64,000 nt of DNA from Halopseudomonas pachastrellae (GCF_900114765.1 NZ_FOUD01000001.1:62001-126000); one strand, 5' to 3'. Positions 9,588-18,145 are shown, counted from the first letter of the stretch. A program made the numbers and translations. The notes: generated by a model from the sequence alone, not told the origin.

Positions 9588-9804
9588 CTGCAAGCCTCAA
9601 GCGGCAAGCTACAAGCAGTTCGAGTGACGGGAGTTATCAGCGCTATAACCTGCAAGCGCGGCGGGGTAAACCTGAAACCACAGAGCGCTTTTGGCTTGTA
9701 GCTTGCCGCTTGAGACTTGTAGCTCTAAAAAAGGCCCGAACCGATCACCGGTACGGGCCTCTTCGCGGGCTGCTTGCAGCTTATAGCTTGCCGCTTACAG
9801 CTCC
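9588..9804. repeat. REP-like repeat cluster downstream of tcdA
   Basis: Three copies of a short unit built from AGCTTGCCGCTT or its complement occur: AGCGGCAAGCTACAAGC at about 9600-9616 in one orientation, and GTAGCTTGCCGCTTGAGAC (9699-9717) and ATAGCTTGCCGCTTACAG (9782-9799) in the other. The units can pair with each other as large hairpins. Such REP/BIME-type elements are common between Pseudomonas genes. This fills the tcdA-dapD gap together with the dapD terminator. Confidence 0.6.
9727..9760 (-). terminator. Intrinsic terminator of dapD
   Basis: On the minus strand AGGCCCG pairs with CGGGCCT (plus positions 9754-9760 and 9732-9738) and is followed by a run of six T. It lies about 70 bases past the dapD stop codon. 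Confidence 0.8.
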
Positions 9805-9826
9805 CACAACTGATCGCAGGAGGCGA

Positions 9827-10861
9827 TTAGTTGTGGGCATGCAGCATATCGTTCAGCTGAATCGCGCTCTTGTTGGTCTTACACTCGATGGCGCCAGTCT
9901 GCGAGTTGCGGCGGAACAGCAGGTCGGACTGGTTGGCCAGGTCGCGGGCCTTGACGATTTCGACCAGGTTGTCGGCGTCGTCGAGCAGCGCGACCTTGAT
10001 GCCGGCGGTGATGTACAGACCGGCTTCAACGGTGCAGCGGTCGCCCAGCGGGATACCGATACCAGCGTTGGCGCCGATCAGGCAGCCTTCGCCAACGGAG
10101 ATGACGATGTTGCCGCCACCGGACAGGGTACCCATGGTGGAGCAGCCGCCGCCAAGGTCGGAACCCTTGCCAACAAACACGCCAGCCGAGATGCGGCCTT
10201 CAACCATGCTGGTGCCTGCGGTACCGGCGTTGAAGTTGATGAAGCCTTCGTGCATGACGGTGGTGCCTTCGCCAACGTAGGCACCCAGGCGTACGCGGGC
10301 GGTGTCGGCGATGCGGATGCCGGCCGGTACGACGTAGTCGGTCATGGACGGGAACTTGTCGATGCTGTGCACAACCAGCGAATCACCCTTCATGCGGGCA
10401 GCCATCTGGCGCTGCGGAAGTTCGCTGATGTCGATGGCGCCCTGGGTGGTCCAGGCAACGTTCGGCAGCAGCGGGAAGATGCCGGCCAGTACCACGCCAT
10501 GGGGTTTGACCAGACGGTGCGAGAGCAGGTGCAGCTTGAGGTAGGCTTCCGGCGTGGAGCTGGGCGCCTCGTCGCTGGCCAGCACAGTGGCAACCAGCGG
10601 GCGGGCGCTGTCGGCCATCTGTGCGACCAGTGCGGCCTGCTCGCTGAAACCGGCCGCGTTCAGTGCCTGGCTCAGTGCGCCGCATTGGCTGGCGGCAAAG
10701 CTGATGGCCTGGTTGCCTTCGGCGTAGCCAAGCTCGGCCTTGACCACGTCGATCAGGGCGTTGCCGGGGTTGAGCAGGGGCTGAGGATAGAACACCTCCA
10801 GCCAGTCACCTGCGCTGTTCTGGGTGCCGATGCCAAAGGCCAGACTGAAACATTCACTCAT
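9827..10861 (-). CDS. dapD: Tetrahydrodipicolinate N-succinyltransferase DapD
   Basis: 344 residues, matching the longer DapD form of pseudomonads. The C-terminal half shows the hexapeptide-repeat left-handed beta helix (GAYVGEGTTVMHEGF, then GRISAGVFVGKGSDLGGG). It transfers succinyl from succinyl-CoA to tetrahydrodipicolinate in lysine/meso-diaminopimelate synthesis, upstream of DapE. The ArsC-like gene precedes it on the same strand with a 28-base gap, so the two are probably one transcription unit. Confidence 0.95.
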   Translation of the reverse strand: MSECFSLAFGIGTQNSAGDWLEVFYPQPLLNPGNALIDVVKAELGYAEGNQAISFAASQCGALSQALNAAGFSEQAALVAQMADSARPLVATVLASDEAPSSTPEAYLKLHLLSHRLVKPHGVVLAGIFPLLPNVAWTTQGAIDISELPQRQMAARMKGDSLVVHSIDKFPSMTDYVVPAGIRIADTARVRLGAYVGEGTTVMHEGFINFNAGTAGTSMVEGRISAGVFVGKGSDLGGGCSTMGTLSGGGNIVISVGEGCLIGANAGIGIPLGDRCTVEAGLYITAGIKVALLDDADNLVEIVKARDLANQSDLLFRRNSQTGAIECKTNKSAIQLNDMLHAHN

Positions 10862-10889
10862 GGGGCGGTTCCTTTGATGCTAGTGCTGT

Positions 10890-11246
10890 CTATGCATTGG
10901 ATTCAAACGCGCTGGCATACCACTCCGGCTTGAAGCCGACCAGGCGCTGCGAGCCGATATCCAGTACCGGTCTTTTTATCATCGAGGGGTTGGCTTGCAT
11001 GAGCGCAACCGCCTTGTCTGTATCGATGTTTTCCTTGTCCGCATCATCCAGCTTGCGGAAGGTGGTGCCCTTGCGGTTGAGGATCACTTCCCAACCGTGC
11101 TCGGCGCACCAGGCATGCAGCCGTTCGGCGTCGATGCCTTGGGTCTTGTAGTCGTGAAACTGGTAGTTGACGCCGTGGTCGTCCAGCCAGGTTCGGGCCT
11201 TTTTCATGGTGTCACAGGCCTTGATGCCGTAGAGAGTGCAAGTCAT
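10890..11246 (-). CDS. ArsC/Spx-family reductase-like protein (YffB type)
   Basis: 118 residues from ATG at 11246. Thioredoxin-like ArsC fold with the single catalytic-position cysteine in GIKACDTMKKAR (Cys11) and the family segments NRKGTTFRKL and SMIKRPVL. In YffB-type proteins the arsenate-binding arginines are not all kept, and true arsenate reductase activity is not expected. In Pseudomonas this gene commonly precedes dapD. The prophage begins immediately upstream, so any promoter or partner gene farther upstream has been separated from it. Confidence 0.88.
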   Translation of the reverse strand: MTCTLYGIKACDTMKKARTWLDDHGVNYQFHDYKTQGIDAERLHAWCAEHGWEVILNRKGTTFRKLDDADKENIDTDKAVALMQANPSMIKRPVLDIGSQRLVGFKPEWYASAFESNA

Positions 11247-11313
11247 TGATTTATAAAGGGGTGAAACAGCCTCCCCAATTCTCCCCAAAATACCGTCAAA
11301 ACTCGATGCGGAA

Positions 11314-12396
11314 TTATGCCACCTCGATCCACTCTGTACCACGGGAGTCACGATAGAGGTCGGTCATCTTGCTGGACTTGTGGCCCAGCAGGGCCTGTGC
11401 GTCCCGCCCCTCGGCAGAGTGCAGGCGGGCGGCCAGAGAGCGCATTTCATGGAAGCTCGGCGGCATGGGATACGACAGCCCAAGGTCAGCCATGGCGGCG
11501 TCACGCGCATCGGCAAACGCCTTGCTCAGCGTATCCAGCATGATCGGCTGCCCAGGCATTGCCCGGCTAACCCGGCGGGCGTGGTGGACTAGGTGCTTGC
11601 TGAGCACGTTGTCGCGGCACCGCTGGATCACCGTGCCGAGATCAAGCCCAATGCAGTCCAGCCGCACGGCAGTGCTGATGCGCAGGCGTTGACCGGTCTT
11701 CGACTGGATGACCTGCAGGTGGTCATCAACAACGTCCTTGAACAGCATTCCTGCAATGTCGTCGCGGCGCTGCCCTGTCAGCAGGGCGATCTCCATGGCG
11801 CGTTGCAGCCACGGCTGCTTCGCCCGGTCGTAGATGGCCTTCCACAGCTCAAGCGAAAGGCGCGAGCGCTGAACCTTCACCCGGGCGGCCTTGGTAACCT
11901 GCACAGGGTTGGCATCGGTCCAGCCTGCCGCTATCGCCTCGGCAAACATATCGCTCAGCAGCGAACGCATGGCCCGGCTCATCTGCGCCTTGCCTTCCTT
12001 CGCCAGCCCGCCCAGATAGTCGGCCACCTCCCGCGTGCTGATATCCCGAATATCCCGATCCCCGAACAGCTCTGTCAGCCGGTTGATTCGCATGCCCAGG
12101 TTGCGACGGGTCGAAACGGCAATATCTCGCTCATCAATGATGCGACGGTATTCGTCGCACCATGCCCGGAACGGCTGCCCGACCTGCATGCGCTGGGCCA
12201 GACTGGCCGGGCTGAAATGCGCGTTCGCCGCATGAGCCTCACGGATGGCGGAGGCCTTGTCCGCCCCCAACCCGAACGACCGCCCTGTCATCGGGTCGCG
12301 GTAGGTGTAGTACGTCACGCCGTTGCGCTTGTCGGTCTTGCGGTACAGGTTAGGCGGCAGATCCTTGGAGCCTGCCGTGCGGGGTCTGGGTGCCAT
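11314..12396 (-). CDS. int: Phage tyrosine recombinase (integrase)
   Basis: 360 residues. An N-terminal arm/SAM-like core-binding part (to about residue 170) precedes the catalytic domain. Catalytic residues can be placed: Arg210 in LTGQR, Lys233 in SKTGQ, His316 and Arg319 in HEMRS, His339 in LGHKS and the nucleophile Tyr348 in MTDLYRD. It performs site-specific integration and, with the adjacent excisionase, excision. It is the last gene of the leftward operon, and its stop lies 67 bases from the host ArsC-like gene start. Confidence 0.95.
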   Translation of the reverse strand: MAPRPRTAGSKDLPPNLYRKTDKRNGVTYYTYRDPMTGRSFGLGADKASAIREAHAANAHFSPASLAQRMQVGQPFRAWCDEYRRIIDERDIAVSTRRNLGMRINRLTELFGDRDIRDISTREVADYLGGLAKEGKAQMSRAMRSLLSDMFAEAIAAGWTDANPVQVTKAARVKVQRSRLSLELWKAIYDRAKQPWLQRAMEIALLTGQRRDDIAGMLFKDVVDDHLQVIQSKTGQRLRISTAVRLDCIGLDLGTVIQRCRDNVLSKHLVHHARRVSRAMPGQPIMLDTLSKAFADARDAAMADLGLSYPMPPSFHEMRSLAARLHSAEGRDAQALLGHKSSKMTDLYRDSRGTEWIEVA

Positions 12397-12613
12397 GGCG
12401 TGCGCGCTCGATTCGGTTGATCAATGGGGCGTCAGGAATATCGGGTAGCGGGTCAGAGTCGCAATACTCGGCATTCTCGTCAACGTAGTAGGTGCGGCCC
12501 ATCTTCTGGGCCGGGGGGTCGAACTTGCCGCTACGAGCCCATGCCCGCAGCGTATTGATGGTGGGCGGCGGGTCGAGCCGTTCGGCCCACGCCTCAAGCG
12601 TGATGAGTTTCAT
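12350..12613 (-). CDS. xis: Excisionase (Xis-like)
   Basis: 87 residues. The N-terminal 55 residues follow the lambda-Xis/Exc family pattern of a winged-helix fold: LEAWAERL, then PPPTINTLRAWARSGKF, then PPAQKMGRTYYVD. It overlaps the integrase start by 47 bases in another frame, an arrangement common for xis-int pairs. It should bend DNA at the attachment site to direct excision. Confidence 0.82.
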   Translation of the reverse strand: MKLITLEAWAERLDPPPTINTLRAWARSGKFDPPAQKMGRTYYVDENAEYCDSDPLPDIPDAPLINRIERARHGTQTPHGRLQGSAA

Positions 12614-12630
12614 CGGTCATGCCTCCCGGC

Positions 12631-12879
12631 TCAGTTCGTTCTGCGTTTTTCTGTCGCCATACCCAGTTGCGCAATGACACGGCAACGGAATATCTCGGCG
12701 AATTGATACTCAGCCCACCAGCAATTGAACTGGTTCAGCTCGGCCATAACTCTCAACAATGCCCGCAGCTTTCTCGGTTTCATTTCGTCTATCGCTGCCA
12801 TCGTCTCCCAGGTCGGGAGGTAGAGCAGGGGAGTCAGGTGTTCGCGCTTCCTGGCTCTGAATGACTTGCTTGTACGCAT
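12631..12879 (-). CDS. Small basic phage protein, unknown function
   Basis: 82 residues, very basic at the N-terminus (TSKSFRARKREH) with an aromatic middle section (NCWWAEYQFAEIF). No family recognised. Lies between xis and the next phage gene in the leftward operon. Confidence 0.5.
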   Translation of the reverse strand: MRTSKSFRARKREHLTPLLYLPTWETMAAIDEMKPRKLRALLRVMAELNQFNCWWAEYQFAEIFRCRVIAQLGMATEKRRTN

Positions 12880-12906
12880 TGCTATGCCTCCCGGCGTGTA
12901 GGGTGG

Positions 12907-13293
12907 TTACTGGAATCGGATCTGGGCGCCCGGGCCAAGCTGGATCACATTGGGGTCGTTGCCGATCACCTCCTTCATCAGCCGGTAGGTATCTGGTGCG
13001 CGCCGCTGCTTCGACCAGTCGAGCCCGGCCTCTTCAAGGAACGTCGCCTCAATCTCGCCCCAGCGATCAATCAGCCGCCCCCATACCTCGCTCAGCGCGG
13101 CAATCTTGTCGAAATGATGGCGCACCTCAGGCACCTGCTGGAGCATCAGCAGGCAGCGATTCAGGTCGCCGGGGTCCAGTGGGTACGACTTGGCGCTCTG
13201 CACTTCGCACGCAGCGAGCGCCATTGCCTTCGAGCTGGACCCAACTCTGCCGGTGGCAATCCAGTGCAGAACCTTCTTTTCAATGTCAGACAC
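12907..13293 (-). CDS. Conserved phage hypothetical protein
   Basis: 128 residues from GTG at 13293, chosen because GGAGGGAGAA precedes it; frames upstream lack a ribosome binding site. The opening SDIEKKVLHWIATGRVGSS resembles a small family frequent in Pseudomonas phages and is followed by a mostly helical body. It contains a WGEIEATFLEEAGLDW segment. Function unknown. Confidence 0.65.
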   Translation of the reverse strand: MSDIEKKVLHWIATGRVGSSSKAMALAACEVQSAKSYPLDPGDLNRCLLMLQQVPEVRHHFDKIAALSEVWGRLIDRWGEIEATFLEEAGLDWSKQRRAPDTYRLMKEVIGNDPNVIQLGPGAQIRFQ

Positions 13294-13360
13294 AATACTT
13301 CTCCCTCCGGCGCTGCCGGATACGTTGGAATAGGGGATAGGGCGGGTATAGCGGGGTGGG

Positions 13361-13480
13361 TTATTGCTGCCCGGTAGCGAGCGCGCCAATCAAGAATGGC
13401 ATGAGCAACGCGGCGCAGTATCGAGGGAAAGGCAGCGGCCAGATCACGTAGACGTACGCAAAGAAAACCAGTGTGCTCAC
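13361..13480 (-). CDS. Small membrane protein (39 aa)
   Basis: A GTG at 13480 overlaps the stop of the preceding zinc-ribbon gene (GTGA), giving a 39-residue product with two hydrophobic stretches (FFAYVYVIWPLP and LLMPFLIGALATG). The coupling and composition favour a real gene. Function unknown; small membrane proteins are common in early phage operons. Confidence 0.45.
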   Translation of the reverse strand: MSTLVFFAYVYVIWPLPFPRYCAALLMPFLIGALATGQQ

Positions 13481-14013
13481 GTCTCACCCTCCTTGCCCTG
13501 CTGGGATAGGGCTGCGTCGATGGCAGCGATTGCCTCCAGCGCCGGATGCGCCCCGTGCGGGCCATACTGGATGTAGCTCTTGACGGCCTTCAGAGCCGCC
13601 TCCAGCTCCGCTATCCGCGCCTTGTCTGCTGCGCGGGCGGTCTCGTGGTCAGTCAGGCGGATAAGCGCAGTTGCTGACGCTGAAAGTCGCAACCGAACCT
13701 TGGCAATTTCTTCCGGTAGCAACAAAACATGCGAACAGCTTTCGCTTTCAAACACGTCGTACCCGGCTACATCAGGCACGCCCGCGCGTGGCTGGACGTA
13801 GCTGTACATTTTCCGACGATTCCACATATCCCTGACGGCCTGTTTCGCTTCGGCAATCATGCCTGCGCCGCAGCCACACTCGATGACGTGCGAGCCAGGG
13901 TGATCAGGAATGCCCAGTGCTTTAAGTGGGCCGCTATGGGTATGCGGCTCGATTTCGCGCATCAACGGCTCCGCTCCGCAAAACGGGCATGGCAACACCT
14001 CCGGCTTACTCAT
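13477..14013 (-). CDS. Lar-like zinc-ribbon phage protein
   Basis: 178 residues. N-terminal CPFCG (about residues 9-13) and CGCG (about 47-50) make a zinc ribbon of the type seen in the Lar (restriction alleviation) family, including an invariant-looking tail WNRRK. The C-terminal half is a coiled coil and short helices (residues 105-165). Lar of Rac prophage eases type I restriction; whether this protein does so is inference. It overlaps genes on both sides. Confidence 0.6.
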   Translation of the reverse strand: MSKPEVLPCPFCGAEPLMREIEPHTHSGPLKALGIPDHPGSHVIECGCGAGMIAEAKQAVRDMWNRRKMYSYVQPRAGVPDVAGYDVFESESCSHVLLLPEEIAKVRLRLSASATALIRLTDHETARAADKARIAELEAALKAVKSYIQYGPHGAHPALEAIAAIDAALSQQGKEGET

Positions 14014-14224
14014 GGGGCTGCTCCTTAATCACGAATTGCGCTCCGTTGGTGCACCTGATCTCAGGCGGCCCGTTACCGAGACGAATATTTCTGACGCCAT
14101 CGTTCTGAGCGCACAGCTCTTCCGCCTCCGCCCAGTCCTCCGGCTCAATGGTCCGCGTCGTTACCGTGTGAGCAAATATGGCGGCGGCGGCTGTTGCCAT
14201 GCACGCAACAATAAATCCTTCCAT
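14006..14224 (-). CDS. Small protein with N-terminal hydrophobic segment
   Basis: 72 residues. ATG at 14224 shares a base with the stop of the upstream gene (TGATG). Residues 3-20 are hydrophobic (GFIVACMATAAAAIFAH), consistent with a signal anchor; the remainder is polar with EPEDWAEAEELC. Function unknown. Confidence 0.55.
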   Translation of the reverse strand: MEGFIVACMATAAAAIFAHTVTTRTIEPEDWAEAEELCAQNDGVRNIRLGNGPPEIRCTNGAQFVIKEQPHE

Positions 14225-14991
14225 CACTTAGCACCTCCGCTCTGGTGGGCGGCGAGGGCGTCTTTCACTTTACGTCGGATGCGATAAATACATTGCTTGC
14301 GGGCGATTGATACCTCTGAATCTGTGGCGTCGTGACCCACCTGATAGTCCTCGTCGTAAATAGATTGCAGCGCCTCAACCAGCCCCGCCACATCCTGCGC
14401 GGCAGTGGGTGCGGGTTGTGGGGTGGTGCGTTTATTCCACGCTTCCAAGCTGGCCGCAGTTGCCCCGCAATTATCGCACTCCGGGCCTCGCACGCCGTCG
14501 CCTCGCAACCACCCTTTCGGGTCTACATCGCAGCCGCAAAAAGGGCATGGGAGGTTCCCGGCGCTCCGGGTCTCCTGCTCCACCCGCTCAACAGGCGCCT
14601 GCCCGTCGCACTCCGGGCACGCCATCATAATCGGCTCAGGCGGCTGCAAGTCACCGAAGCGCTGCGTCTCACCTGCTGGCACTTCACCATACCCGTGGCA
14701 GGTATCGCAGCGCTCAACAGGCGCAGGGGCGGCGGCGAGCACGCCGTCAGCCGCCTCAACCGCAGCGCGAAACTTGTCCCATTCGCGAGAAGCAACAACC
14801 TCTGAATGAAATCCGTCGTATTTACACTCAACTGATTCGCTTGAAAAATCCCAGCATGCAGTTACGAGCTCTTCAAGTGCGGCGGTCGCGTCAGGCACAC
14901 AAACCCGCTTGCGAAGGGCTGCGTTCTCAGCCTCCAGCACAGCCACCCGTGCCAGCGCATCGCCTCGGGTCAGTTCTTCTTTTCCAGTCAT
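14224..14991 (-). CDS. Multi-zinc-ribbon protein with Lar-like domain
   Basis: 255 residues. An N-terminal coiled coil (VAVLEAENAALRKR) is followed by a DnaJ-like pair CDTCHGYG and CPECDG (about 95-131), then a second ribbon CPFCGCDV / CDNCGA (about 149-176) ending in EAWNKR, the Lar-family ending. The C-terminal 60 residues are helical. It seems to be a composite of phage zinc-ribbon modules. Coupled at both ends (ATGA/TGATG). Role in restriction alleviation is possible but unproven. Confidence 0.6.
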   Translation of the reverse strand: MTGKEELTRGDALARVAVLEAENAALRKRVCVPDATAALEELVTACWDFSSESVECKYDGFHSEVVASREWDKFRAAVEAADGVLAAAPAPVERCDTCHGYGEVPAGETQRFGDLQPPEPIMMACPECDGQAPVERVEQETRSAGNLPCPFCGCDVDPKGWLRGDGVRGPECDNCGATAASLEAWNKRTTPQPAPTAAQDVAGLVEALQSIYDEDYQVGHDATDSEVSIARKQCIYRIRRKVKDALAAHQSGGAK

Positions 14992-15242
14992 GCCGCCTCC
15001 GGGTGCTTACCAACAATGCCCGCGATCAGGCGTTCCAGTGCCTCGGAGCGCTCGCCATCCAGCACCCGGCGCAGACACTCCACCGCCTCATGCTTGGCCT
15101 GAGTCTCTGCCAAAAGTGCCGCTTCCAGCTCTGCTACCTGCTCCCGCAGCAGATCGGCATTCAGCAGCGCGGTATCAATCGCGCATTCAATGCGCTGCTG
15201 CTCAGTTTGCGGGACGACCTCATGTTGCTGCTCAGTTTTCAT
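14988..15242 (-). CDS. Small coiled-coil phage protein
   Basis: 84 residues, almost entirely helical with heptad character (LLREQVAELEAALLAETQ). Its stop overlaps the start of the following zinc-ribbon gene (ATGA). No family recognised. Confidence 0.55.
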   Translation of the reverse strand: MKTEQQHEVVPQTEQQRIECAIDTALLNADLLREQVAELEAALLAETQAKHEAVECLRRVLDGERSEALERLIAGIVGKHPEAA

Positions 15243-15444
15243 TGCTCTGCTCCTCAGTTTCTGGATAGCGCCGCATGCCGCGAACGCCTGACTCGCTGTC
15301 GATAGCGATCTGATTTGCCTGCCGCGCCAGTTGGCGCAGCTGAGTTGGCGTCATCCGGGCATCAAGCCCCGGCAGGCCGTTTACTACGGCCAAGGGCTGC
15401 CCGTTGCGCCCGGCTATGTGCCGGGCTGTGAGTTGGGTGGTCAT
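15232..15444 (-). CDS. Small phage protein, unknown function
   Basis: 70 residues; contains MTPTQLRQLARQANQIAIDS, a likely amphipathic helix. Overlaps the next gene by 11 bases in the leftward operon. Common type of short early phage ORF; function unknown. Confidence 0.55.
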   Translation of the reverse strand: MTTQLTARHIAGRNGQPLAVVNGLPGLDARMTPTQLRQLARQANQIAIDSESGVRGMRRYPETEEQSNEN

Positions 15445-15468
15445 GGGGGTTACCTCGGGGAAGGGCGG

Positions 15469-17157
15469 TTAAGCGGTGTAGCTGCGGTCGGCGACGAGAA
15501 TCACAACAGACACGGAAGCCCCGGCAAATTGATTGTCGTAAGGCCCGTACCATTGGCACTGGAGGGCTGGCAGCGGGTCTTTGTTCTTGGCGCCAGAGGG
15601 CAAGATTGCAACCAGCCTGCCTCCGCGCCGCAGCATAGATGCAGCGTGCTCCAGGTGGGCCTGCCAGCGCCCTTGATCGAATGGCGGGTTCATTACGATT
15701 CGATCGAAGCCGATGGGTGCATGCCACTTGAGAAAGTCGGTGGTCAGCGGCTTAAAGCCTTTGGCTTCCAGAATCTTGCAGTGCAGCGGGCTGACCTCAA
15801 CACAGCAAAGCGAGTGCGCCCCGTGAATCAGCTCGGCCAGGTTGCCTGTGCCTGCCGATGGCTCCAGACAGTCGTCCTCCGGGCCTATGCCTGCCAGATC
15901 AACTGCGCGCTCTGCCAGCGCCGTCGGAGTCGGGTAAAACTGGTGGCTTTTGTGGTCAGGAATGCAGCCGCTGACAATAATCTCGCTGATAACCTGCCTC
16001 GGCTCGTAATCGAATCGCCAAAACGAAAAATTATCTTCCTTGTCTGGCACGCCGCCGATGGCTTCCAGCACCTTCTCGGCTTCAGCCAGAGCGTGTTTAT
16101 CGTGGTCTCCGTGCGCGAATCGAAGCGTATGCGGTATATCGGCAAACCGAGACTGTTGGAAGCCGGGGTTTTCGCGCGGGCGAACGGCTGGCTTCATTCC
16201 GGACAGCAGGCCGATGACCGAGAAGGGCAAAGGCCGCTCCATCAACTCAAAATCTTTGATCTTGCGCTGACGCTTTGGCCGGGTCCGGTTCTTCTCGGGA
16301 ATGGCTGCTGGATAGATGCTCGCCAGTACCCCATTCAGCCGCCAAGCTATATCGGGGTGAACCTCAAGGTGGGCGGTGCCCACGCCGTTGTATATGCGCA
16401 TGCGCAGCGCCCCGCCGTCGATGGTGTGCCACTGGCCGTTCGGGTATCGGCAGCGGCTGACGGTATCACCCGTGACATAGTATTTAGGCTCTTCTCGCCC
16501 CATGAACTTGGCGATCACACAGCGGAGGTCGTTGATAACCCCCGCAGTATCATGGTCTACCGTGTCGTAATGGGTGATTGCCCGGTTCAGAATCATTCGC
16601 TTGCTGAACCCTTCCGGGCAGTTGGTGACGTGTGTCTTGCTCAATGACCGAAAGATGCCGTCGATACGCTCAGCAAAGAATTGCGACCGGCTGTGCAGCA
16701 AGTGTGAAAGCGTGGATCGGACCGTTTCTTCCTCGAACTCAGGCAGTGGCGGCTGCTCTTTTTCGCCAGTGCGGGAGTTGGCTTTGATGCCCAGCGGGTT
16801 GCGGATCTGCTCGTCCCACTCTCTGCGCCGCGCCTGTGGCATGTAGTCCAGCACGTCAGTCATGTGCAGCGCCTTGTTCCAGTACATGCCGTTCAGGTGA
16901 CCGATAGCGCCGGCCAGATCGAAGAGGTTGCCGATGTGATGCGGAATGACGTTGCGGTCATCGCGCAAATTGCCGTTGATGAAGTGCGTCAGCGCACCGG
17001 CGTGCTCTTCCTTCTCAACTGCTGCGGCCAACGCCTCGATACGCTCACGCATGCCGCGATACTCACCAACCAGGCTATCCACCAGATCGGATGAAACAGG
17101 CGCAAAGAATTGCGCCACGTCGTCGACCAGTTCGCCGACATGGGTGACTGCATTCAT
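15469..17157 (-). CDS. DUF4942 protein fused to N6-adenine DNA methyltransferase
   Basis: 562 residues. The first 330 or so match the layout of DUF4942 (HHIGNLFDLAGAIGHLNGMYW, NRAITHYDTVDHDTAGVINDL, YYVTGDTVSRCRYPNGQWH). The C-terminal 200 form a class I methyltransferase: YPTPTALAERAVDLA, SAM motif LEPSAGTGNLAEL, and catalytic MNPPF. It would methylate adenine N6 in DNA, protecting phage DNA from host restriction. No cognate restriction gene is present, so it is an orphan methylase. Largest gene of the leftward operon. Confidence 0.85.
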   Translation of the reverse strand: MNAVTHVGELVDDVAQFFAPVSSDLVDSLVGEYRGMRERIEALAAAVEKEEHAGALTHFINGNLRDDRNVIPHHIGNLFDLAGAIGHLNGMYWNKALHMTDVLDYMPQARRREWDEQIRNPLGIKANSRTGEKEQPPLPEFEEETVRSTLSHLLHSRSQFFAERIDGIFRSLSKTHVTNCPEGFSKRMILNRAITHYDTVDHDTAGVINDLRCVIAKFMGREEPKYYVTGDTVSRCRYPNGQWHTIDGGALRMRIYNGVGTAHLEVHPDIAWRLNGVLASIYPAAIPEKNRTRPKRQRKIKDFELMERPLPFSVIGLLSGMKPAVRPRENPGFQQSRFADIPHTLRFAHGDHDKHALAEAEKVLEAIGGVPDKEDNFSFWRFDYEPRQVISEIIVSGCIPDHKSHQFYPTPTALAERAVDLAGIGPEDDCLEPSAGTGNLAELIHGAHSLCCVEVSPLHCKILEAKGFKPLTTDFLKWHAPIGFDRIVMNPPFDQGRWQAHLEHAASMLRRGGRLVAILPSGAKNKDPLPALQCQWYGPYDNQFAGASVSVVILVADRSYTA

Positions 17158-17181
17158 GATCTACCTCTGGCCGGACGGCCG

Positions 17182-17283
17182 TTAATGCGTGCTGGCGCTC
17201 CAGCCTGCGCTGGTGACCACGTTGCCGCAGTCAGCTATCAGGCTGTCGATAAGGGCGCCAACGATGGGTATAAGGGTGTGCAC
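17182..17283 (-). CDS. Possible 33-residue peptide
   Basis: GTG at 17283 after CGGCGAGACA opens a 33-residue frame with a hydrophobic first half (HTLIPIVGALIDSLIADC). It fills the only gap (about 170 bases) between two leftward genes. Kept at low confidence because of its length and weak ribosome binding site. Confidence 0.25.
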   Translation of the reverse strand: MHTLIPIVGALIDSLIADCGNVVTSAGWSASTH

Positions 17284-17331
17284 TGTCTCGCCGCGTTACG
17301 CCGTCGACGCTGATGCAGGTTACGGTGCAGC

Positions 17332-17829
17332 TCATGGCTTGCGACCAAACGTAATGCCGCGATCATCGCCCCAGCGCCGCAGGGTGTGTGGTCGCACGCC
17401 AATCCACTTGGCAGCGTCCCGCAGGGTGGAGTTCTCGGCAGACAGGCGCCGCATTTCCGCCAGTTGCTCAGCGGAAGGCCCCGCCCTGCTGCCTTTCTTC
17501 AAGATCTCGACCCCGTAGGTCTCTGCCAGCTTGCGCACTTGACTGGTTGATACGCAGAGGATGGCGGCCAGTTCTTCCGCACTCAGGCGCCCTTCATAGC
17601 TGCGCATGATTTCGGCGTGCTGGCGCTGGCGCTTCTTGGCTTTGCTTTCGTCTTGCTTTGGCGTGGATGGCGGCCTGGGGCGCTCGGCGGCCTTTGGCTC
17701 TGATCGCTGCCGCCGTGGCACCTGCTTGAGCTCTGGCCCCTGGGTGATTTTTCCACCAGCGGCGGTAAAGGCCGCTACTTGGGCGGCAAGGTCGTCTGAC
17801 TTTTCGTTGTTGATTGCTGGTCTGGACAT
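17332..17829 (-). CDS. HTH DNA-binding regulator-like protein
   Basis: 165 residues from ATG at 17829. A basic, proline-rich linker (residues 40-80) is followed by two helix-turn-helix segments: RLSAEELAAILCVSTSQVRKLAETYG and STLRDAAKWIGVRPHTLRRWGDDRG. It probably binds DNA, perhaps as a regulator of the leftward operon. No close named family recognised. Confidence 0.65.
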   Translation of the reverse strand: MSRPAINNEKSDDLAAQVAAFTAAGGKITQGPELKQVPRRQRSEPKAAERPRPPSTPKQDESKAKKRQRQHAEIMRSYEGRLSAEELAAILCVSTSQVRKLAETYGVEILKKGSRAGPSAEQLAEMRRLSAENSTLRDAAKWIGVRPHTLRRWGDDRGITFGRKP

Positions 17830-17837
17830 GGCCGACC

Positions 17838-18116
17838 TCATTCTTCGCAGTCAAGTTGCTTGGCGATCCAGGCTTCGACCTCCAGGCTATCCCAGCCGGT
17901 GATATTGCTGCCGGCGATCCGGCGTCCTTTCGGGAAACGCCCGTCCTTCATCATGTCGTAGAGGGTGGAGCGGGGCAGGCCGGTAGCAGCCTTGACGGCA
18001 GGGAAGCGCATGATGCGGCGCTGAGACTCTTTGCTTTGCTTCGTCATATTCTTTGCCTCATCTATCATTTGTTGCGCGCGAATCTTGCTGTCGCGGCGTG
18101 TTTGCTGTAGTCCCAT
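17838..18116 (-). CDS. AlpA-family transcriptional regulator
   Basis: 92 residues from ATG at 18116, which follows GGAGATAGAT. The C-terminal two thirds carry the AlpA/MerR-like HTH pattern: RFPAVKAATGLPRSTLYDMMKDGRFPKG, then SNITGWDSLEVEAWI. AlpA of CP4-57 activates excision genes; here it lies 5 kb upstream of xis in the same operon. The precise target is unknown. Confidence 0.82.
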   Translation of the reverse strand: MGLQQTRRDSKIRAQQMIDEAKNMTKQSKESQRRIMRFPAVKAATGLPRSTLYDMMKDGRFPKGRRIAGSNITGWDSLEVEAWIAKQLDCEE

Positions 18117-18145
18117 ATCTATCTCCGTGACATGCCGCCGTGACA

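Noticed and set aside
9588-9804. CRISPR array
   Set aside because: Only three units, irregular spacing and opposite orientations; they fit REP-type elements.
9710-10933. 407-codon plus-strand frame across dapD
   Set aside because: Antisense shadow; dapD on the minus strand has full family motifs and a terminator.
11247-11313. tRNA 3-prime end as attachment site
   Set aside because: No T-arm or acceptor sequence is visible in the junction; the att core cannot be set without the right end.
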